Origin: Holosporales bacterium
GTDB lineage: Bacteria; Pseudomonadota; Alphaproteobacteria; RUG11792
Direction of reading: 5' to 3'
DNA length: 36,991 nt
Assembly: GCA_031267725.1 (NCBI GenBank)
Contig: JAIRYO010000005.1
Span: 1 to 36,991, forward strand
The notes beneath the pieces are model-generated. The model was not told the DNA's origin, did no database searches, and saw only the letters and a program-made list of their open reading frames with translations. Of this stretch, positions 31,716 through 36,991 are shown piece by piece. The position numbers were made by a program, and so were the translations under genes. How positions within the stretch are numbered: the first letter of the stretch is position 1; every line of letters starts with the position of its first letter.

Positions 31716-31782
31716 TAGCTTAATGTTTGTTTTTTTAACAAGCTCTCTTTAGCTTAATGTTTGTTTTTTTAACAAGCTCTCT
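31716..31782. repeat. 34-bp direct tandem repeat, about 2 copies
   Basis: TAGCTTAATGTTTGTTTTTTTAACAAGCTCTCT occurs at 31716 and again at 31750. Confidence 0.92.
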
Positions 31783-31783
31783 G

Positions 31784-31825
31784 TCGATTTTATATGCGAA
31801 AACACTCATATAAAGATCGATTTTT
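31784..31825 (+). terminator. Candidate intrinsic terminator after dnaX
   Basis: TCGATTTTATATG / CATATAAAGATCGA stem (one bulge) followed by TTTTT. Confidence 0.55.
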
Positions 31826-31947
31826 GACGGGATTTAATACCAGGATTTTTGCTAACAAATTACTTACTGTGGAATTATGGTATCACAAATTATTCCTTTT
31901 ATGTTAGAATGACAGACGGGTATCTTGCATCATGAAGTTAAGGTAAC

Positions 31948-33297
31948 ATGCTATCAAAAATTTTGGAGGCGCTTAAATCTCTTTTTTCTTCTTCAGTCGG
32001 TTCTTCGGCTAAAGGAACAACATCCAGAGCTAATTTTTGGATACAGGTCGCAATTTTACTCCTCTCTCTTTTTGTGGTATTTATCGTATATAGTTCGATG
32101 AAACCAATAATTAAAGGAATTTGTAGAATTGCCTTACAATCAGATGAGCGTTCAGATATCGATCAAGAAAGAGCGGTTGGGGTCGAGGCTCAAAAGGCAA
32201 TTCTCGGAACTACCCTTCGAGAAGTCAAATCGATTGGAGTGCTTAAAGCGAACGCAGAAGTCGTTATAAAATCTGAAATTCCTGGAAAAGTTGAATTTAT
32301 ACGCTTTACTGAGGGGGGAAATGTTAAAAAGGGAGATCTCTTGATAGAATTCGAAGATCTTCTCTACAAGTCAGAAAAAGAGAAAAGTGAAGCGGAGTAT
32401 GTCTTGAGAAGAGCTGAATTTGAAAGGGTTAATCAACTTTATAACCAGAAAGTTGGCTCTAAGAAAAATTATGATGAAGCTCTCGCTCAAATGAATGCCG
32501 CAAAGGCTCAACTAGATATTGCAAGTTTTCAGCTTTCAAAAACGGTTATAAAAGCGCCATTTGATGGTACTATCGGAATAATGAAAGGATCTGTGTCTCC
32601 AGGAAATATTGTTCAGCAGCAAACGGAATTAGTAGACATAGTCGACAATTCAATGGTTCGTGTTGAGTTTACAGTTCCTGCGAAGTATATTGAAGATATC
32701 GCAGTTGGACAAAGCGTTGAAATTACCGTTGATGCCTTTAAGGATAGGGCATTTAGTGGGGCAGTAGATGCTATAGACTCAGAGGTTGATCCACGAAATC
32801 ATAGTATCTTGGCTAGAGCGGTAATTCCAAATAGAAATGGCTCTTTAAAGCATGGAATGTTCGCCAATGTTAAGTTGGTTACTGGAGAGAAAAACAACGT
32901 CGTTTTAATTGATGAAGATTCGCTCGATAGAGAGGGAGCAATAGAGTTTGTTTGGGTTATTGATAACAAAGGAAGAGCCTATAGAAAAAGAGTGTTAACA
33001 GGAGCTAAGACTGCTGCTGGAGTTGAAATTTTAGCGGGAGTCAAAGAGGGAGAAATGGTTATTACAACTGGTCAATTAAAACTAACTGAAGGGGTAGTGA
33101 CAAAGGTCCTCAATAAGGGAAATATAGAGACCTCTAGAAAACATAAGAAAACTGATATTACCGATAATGTATATGGAGAGGATTTTCCTGAATATAACGA
33201 AGAGGCCGATGGTAAGGATGAGGAGTTAGATAAGGATTCTGTTATCGATAAAATAAAAGGTATTTTGGGAAAATCGGTTAAACAGGAGAAAGAATAA
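31948..33297 (+). CDS. RND efflux periplasmic adaptor (membrane fusion protein)
   Basis: Biotinyl-lipoyl-like VIKSEIPGKVEFIRFTEGGNVKKGDLLIEFED, hairpin region, KAPFDGTIGIMKGSVSPGNIV. Confidence 0.93.
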   Translation: MLSKILEALKSLFSSSVGSSAKGTTSRANFWIQVAILLLSLFVVFIVYSSMKPIIKGICRIALQSDERSDIDQERAVGVEAQKAILGTTLREVKSIGVLKANAEVVIKSEIPGKVEFIRFTEGGNVKKGDLLIEFEDLLYKSEKEKSEAEYVLRRAEFERVNQLYNQKVGSKKNYDEALAQMNAAKAQLDIASFQLSKTVIKAPFDGTIGIMKGSVSPGNIVQQQTELVDIVDNSMVRVEFTVPAKYIEDIAVGQSVEITVDAFKDRAFSGAVDAIDSEVDPRNHSILARAVIPNRNGSLKHGMFANVKLVTGEKNNVVLIDEDSLDREGAIEFVWVIDNKGRAYRKRVLTGAKTAAGVEILAGVKEGEMVITTGQLKLTEGVVTKVLNKGNIETSRKHKKTDITDNVYGEDFPEYNEEADGKDEELDKDSVIDKIKGILGKSVKQEKE

Positions 33298-36200
33298 TGA
33301 TATTGTCTGAAGTTTGTATAAAAAGACCCGTTTTTGCATGGGTTTTGACCCTTATTTTGATTTTGCTTGGACTTGTTACGGGGGATAGGCTTCCTGTCAG
33401 ACAATACCCTAAGGTGGAAAAAAATAGCATAGGCATCAAAACAACCTATCACGGGGCTGGTCCTGAGATTATTGAAAACCAACTTACAAGGGTGATAGAG
33501 GAGTCTTTGGCCGGGGTTGAAGGAATCGAAACTATTCAATCCAAAAGTGATAGCGAAACAAGTGAAGTTTTCGTCGAAATTGCGGAAGGATGCAATCTAG
33601 ACACAGTTGCAAACGATATAAGGGATAGGTTAAGTAAATGGCGAGACAGGCTTCCCGACGCGGCGCAAGAGCCTATTATGTCGAAGGCGGGATCTGGCGA
33701 AAAAGCGATTCTTTCATTAGCGTTAATCAGTAAAAAATTGGGAGAAAGCGATCTTTATTCATATGCCCAAAATGAGATAGCTCATGTGCTTGAAGCGGTT
33801 CCTGGGGTTGCTAGAATAGATGTTTATGGGGCCGGAGATTATCAAATGTCTGTTTTACTCGATCCTCAAAGGATGGCATTTTACAATCTTACAGTTCTCG
33901 ATGTTATTAATGCATTGAAAAAACAAAACGTTGAAAGCCCAGCTGGAAAAATCATTAATAAGGACAAAGAATACGTTGTGACAACAGTTGCAGACCTTCA
34001 AACTCCAGAGGAGTTTCAGAATATCCCGATAGTTAATAAATACAACAATATCGTAAAGCTAAAAGATATTGGAACTGCAAAGTTAGGCAAAAGTAATAAA
34101 CGAGTTTTAACGAGGTTTAATGGAGAAAAGGTTGTTACTTTGTCCGTTATTTCTCAGAGCTCCGCAAACCCGATTCAAGTCTCTAGGGGGATTAAAGATA
34201 AATTTGAAGAACTTCAAAAACAACTCCCATCAGATGTGGAGTTTTGTGTTGCTTATGATAGTACCACTTTCATCGAAAGGTCTCTTCACGAGGTTTATCA
34301 CACGATATTCGAGGCAATAATCCTCGTTGTTCTGGTCGTTTTTCTGTTCTTGAAATCATTAAGAGCGGCGCTTATCCCTCTAATTACCGTTCCGATTTCC
34401 TTAATTGGTTCTCTTTTCATTATGTACCTTTGCGGTTTCACGCTTAATAGCATGACGTTGATGAGTATGGTTCTTGCAATCGGTTTGGTTGTTGATGATG
34501 CGATCGTTATACTTGAAAACGTTTATAAATACATAGAAAAAGGAAATACAGCCGTTAAAGCTTCGATTGAAGGAACTAATGAGGTAAGTTTCGCTGTTAT
34601 TGCCATGACGTTAACTCTTTGCGCAGTTTACGCTCCAGTTGCTCTAGCCCAAGGGGAAACCGGAAAGTATTTGAAAGAGTTTTCTATAACATTAGCTGGA
34701 GCTGTTTTGCTTTCGGGTTTTGTTGCGTTGACCCTTTCTCCAATGATGTGTTCAAGAACTTTGGTCGAAAAGGAATCTTCTGGAAAAGCAACGAGTCAGG
34801 CTGCACTTTTATTCGAAAGCATCATATCTAAGCTTGATATCACGAACTTAGTAAAACAGGTAGAAGATGGGTATTCAAGGTTGCTAGATAAGGTTCTAAA
34901 CAAGAGATGGCAAGCCGTTCTTATTGCATTTCTCTTTTCGATTTTTGGTTATATGGTGTATTGCTTTATGCCGGCTGAGCAAAAACCATACCAGGATGTT
35001 GGAATGTTTATTTATGAAGGGCATGCCCCTCAAACCTCTACCTTATCTTTCACCAGAAGGTATGTTGATGCAGTAGATAAAGTTATCTCTTTGGTTCCGG
35101 AAGTAGACTCACGCCAATACGTTATCACCAATCCGTCTTTTGAAGGTGTCGTTACTATAAAAGAAAAATGCGGAAAAACGACAGAGGAAATTATGAAGGA
35201 AATTACTGAAAAGAGTAACGAGGTTTCTGGAATAGATCTAAGGTTTAGCGCAGGAAGAGGCGGAGGAGACGATAGCTCTAAATATGTTATATTTGTCGTA
35301 AGAGGAAACAAGTCTCATAAAGAACTTCGAGAAATTTCTGGTAGCTTAATTTCTGCTATATATAGCAGCGGAATAGTTACTGGTGTCAGATCTTCCGCTA
35401 GAAATGAGGCAGAGGACTATATAATTGAAGTATTGAGAGATAAGGCCTCTATCCTAAATGTTGAACCGAGAACTATTTCCGACACTATTTCTGGGCTTAT
35501 CCAAGGAAGCGTCGCAACTAAGTTTAAAAAGGATAATAAAATTTATGACGTTTTGGTAGAAGTTTCCGGAGACTACAAACGTTCCCCAGACCAATTGACT
35601 GATATGTATGTGAAAACTTATTCTGGTAGGGAAGAGGTGTTGATTCCGATTGCTGAATTAATCAATGTTTACGCAAGATCTGGTCCAGTTTCGATTCATA
35701 GATACAATAGGATGAGAGCGAGCACCGTTATTCCAATTTTAAATAATTCAACTTCTTTAGGGGATGCAATAGATGTCATCAGGAACCTTGCTAATAAGAC
35801 TTTACCAGATGATGTGTTTATAGAATTCATAGACGAAACAAAGAAGTTTTTAACCGAATCTAACGCCATGGTTATGATATTTATGTTTGCGTTGAGCTTT
35901 ATTTATCTCGTTATGGCAGCGCAATTTGAAAGCTGGAAAGACCCGTTTATCATTATGTTTACAGTTCCGCTCGCTCTGGTTGGGGGGGTTATAACCTTGG
36001 CATGCATTGGAAATACCATAAACATGTTTTCTAACATTGGATTTTTGACTTTAGTCGGATTAATAACAAAACACGGAATATTGATTGTGGATTTTGCTAA
36101 CAAGCTTGTTGACCAAGGGAAATCTCACAAACAGGCTATAAAAGAATCTGCTGTTCGAAGATTACGCCCGATCTTGATGACCACCTTTGCCATGGTTTTC

Positions 36201-36380
36201 GGTTCTCTTCCTCTTGCTTTAGCTAATGGAGCAGGTTGCGAGATTAGGATTCCTCTTGGGGCGGTTATAGTTGGAGGTATGACTGTTGGCACTATATTTA
36301 CAATATTCATAATCCCCGTTGTTTACACATATATTGCTGGATTGGGAAGTTCGAAAAGGAAAAAAGTTCAGAACGTATGA
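33297..36380 (+). CDS. RND (HAE1/AcrB-type) efflux transporter permease
   Basis: 1027 aa; MILSEVCIKRPVFAWVL, RQYPKVEKNSIGIKTTYHGAGPEIIE, AIGLVVDDAIVILENVYKYIE (proton-relay DD), C-terminal TM repeat; TAATG overlap with the adaptor gene. Confidence 0.96.
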   Translation: MILSEVCIKRPVFAWVLTLILILLGLVTGDRLPVRQYPKVEKNSIGIKTTYHGAGPEIIENQLTRVIEESLAGVEGIETIQSKSDSETSEVFVEIAEGCNLDTVANDIRDRLSKWRDRLPDAAQEPIMSKAGSGEKAILSLALISKKLGESDLYSYAQNEIAHVLEAVPGVARIDVYGAGDYQMSVLLDPQRMAFYNLTVLDVINALKKQNVESPAGKIINKDKEYVVTTVADLQTPEEFQNIPIVNKYNNIVKLKDIGTAKLGKSNKRVLTRFNGEKVVTLSVISQSSANPIQVSRGIKDKFEELQKQLPSDVEFCVAYDSTTFIERSLHEVYHTIFEAIILVVLVVFLFLKSLRAALIPLITVPISLIGSLFIMYLCGFTLNSMTLMSMVLAIGLVVDDAIVILENVYKYIEKGNTAVKASIEGTNEVSFAVIAMTLTLCAVYAPVALAQGETGKYLKEFSITLAGAVLLSGFVALTLSPMMCSRTLVEKESSGKATSQAALLFESIISKLDITNLVKQVEDGYSRLLDKVLNKRWQAVLIAFLFSIFGYMVYCFMPAEQKPYQDVGMFIYEGHAPQTSTLSFTRRYVDAVDKVISLVPEVDSRQYVITNPSFEGVVTIKEKCGKTTEEIMKEITEKSNEVSGIDLRFSAGRGGGDDSSKYVIFVVRGNKSHKELREISGSLISAIYSSGIVTGVRSSARNEAEDYIIEVLRDKASILNVEPRTISDTISGLIQGSVATKFKKDNKIYDVLVEVSGDYKRSPDQLTDMYVKTYSGREEVLIPIAELINVYARSGPVSIHRYNRMRASTVIPILNNSTSLGDAIDVIRNLANKTLPDDVFIEFIDETKKFLTESNAMVMIFMFALSFIYLVMAAQFESWKDPFIIMFTVPLALVGGVITLACIGNTINMFSNIGFLTLVGLITKHGILIVDFANKLVDQGKSHKQAIKESAVRRLRPILMTTFAMVFGSLPLALANGAGCEIRIPLGAVIVGGMTVGTIFTIFIIPVVYTYIAGLGSSKRKKVQNV

Positions 36381-36423
36381 TTTTTCTATCTCAGAAAAAT
36401 TGGTCGAAGAGTCGTTTTTGAAA

Positions 36424-36439
36424 CGTACCACGTGAAACT
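36424..36439. promoter_or_regulatory. Degenerate parS-like half-site
   Basis: CGTACCACGTGAAACT: one good half (CACGTGAAAC). Confidence 0.4.
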
Positions 36440-36450
36440 TTTAAAACGAT

Positions 36451-36466
36451 TGTTCCACGTGGAACA
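36451..36466. promoter_or_regulatory. parS-like site
   Basis: TGTTCCACGTGGAACA, a perfect 16-bp palindrome close to the ParB parS consensus (TGTTtCACGTGaAACA). Confidence 0.75.
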
Positions 36467-36574
36467 TTTATGTTTGGCGAACCTGAAAACCTCCTTCAAA
36501 AGTCAAGCAGAATCTAGGCGGGCCTTCTATAATTAAACTATATCCTATATACCTTTAAAAAAACTCCTTGTGAA

Positions 36575-36735
36575 TTAACGTTTTATTAAACTTTTTATGA
36601 TACTCTATCATACCATCCCTAGCCCCCACCCACCACTGGGGGACCTCCGGTCGGGTTCGGCCGCAACACCTGAGTTGTTCTCTCGTTTTGCAAGCACAAG
36701 CTTAGCATATCATAAAAAGTTTAATATTACGTTAA
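36575..36735. repeat. 28-bp inverted repeat enclosing a GC-rich hairpin-rich core
   Basis: TTAACGTTTTATTAAACTTTTTATGATA versus right-arm reverse complement TTAACGTAATATTAAACTTTTTATGATA (26/28). The core contains CCCCCA-8nt-TGGGGG and GACC-TCC-GGTC. Confidence 0.85.
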
Positions 36736-36760
36736 TTTTGGAAAACTTTTTTTAAATAAA

Positions 36761-36776
36761 TGTTCCACGTGGAACA
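36761..36776. promoter_or_regulatory. parS-like site
   Basis: TGTTCCACGTGGAACA; with flank, TGTTCCACGTGGAACATTTATGTTTG is identical to 36451-36476. Confidence 0.75.
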
Positions 36777-36819
36777 TTTATGTTTGAGACCGCTCAGCTG
36801 ATTTAAACTTTTAAACAAT

Positions 36820-36835
36820 TGTTTCACGTGGAACA
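36820..36835. promoter_or_regulatory. parS-like site
   Basis: TGTTTCACGTGGAACA. Confidence 0.7.
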
Positions 36836-36935
36836 TTAAAAAAGTAGTTGGTTTCACAATAGATGGGATAACCTTCCTCCACATATGTTATAATAAACAG
36901 TAGTATACGAGGAACAATATTAAGGTCTTTATACT

Positions 36936-36991
36936 ATGTATAGGTTTCTAGATCCAAAGAATGACTTTGTTTTCAAGAGACTCTTTGGTAC
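36936..36991 (+). CDS. Start of an Rpn/PD-(D/E)XK nuclease-family transposase-like ORF, truncated by window end
   Basis: MYRFLDPKNDFVFKRLFGT matches the characteristic N-terminus of this family; GAGG-type SD upstream. Confidence 0.65.
   Translation, partial: MYRFLDPKNDFVFKRLFG

Noticed and set aside
33072-33539. ORF 33072-33539 (-)
   Set aside because: Antisense to the well-supported RND adaptor and transporter genes.
36603-36707. SRP (4.5S) RNA or tmRNA in the GC-rich core
   Set aside because: The diagnostic SRP motif (GGTCAGGTCCGGAAGGAAGCAGCC-like) and tmRNA tRNA-like ends are absent.

Overview
This looks like a low-GC alphaproteobacterial chromosome segment, probably from an obligate intracellular lineage (taxonomy inferred from gene content and composition). 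The left edge (about 1-1760) is decayed accessory DNA: an IS630-like transposase remnant, a DuOB-like/DUF488 gene pair whose first gene carries two in-frame stops, and an internally deleted IS5-like element with 18-bp TIRs. Next come dapD and a convergent PhzF-family gene, then a minus-strand T6SS trio tssK-tssL-tssM, mltG, tRNA-Val(GAC) and a BamE-like lipoprotein. From 12155 to 29741 lies a canonical rpsL-rpsG-fusA-tuf-S10-spc-alpha superoperon on the minus strand. After a divergent intergenic region with two long inverted repeats come dnaX and an RND efflux pair (membrane-fusion protein and HAE1 transporter). The right edge has a parS-like cluster around an unidentified 28-bp inverted-repeat/GC-rich structure and the start of an Rpn/PD-(D/E)XK-type ORF. 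The most notable observation is a single in-frame UAG at codon 92 of the otherwise full-length, essential rpoA, while UAG is clearly used as a normal stop by neighbouring genes (rplO, rpsM, adk, rplF, dnaX).
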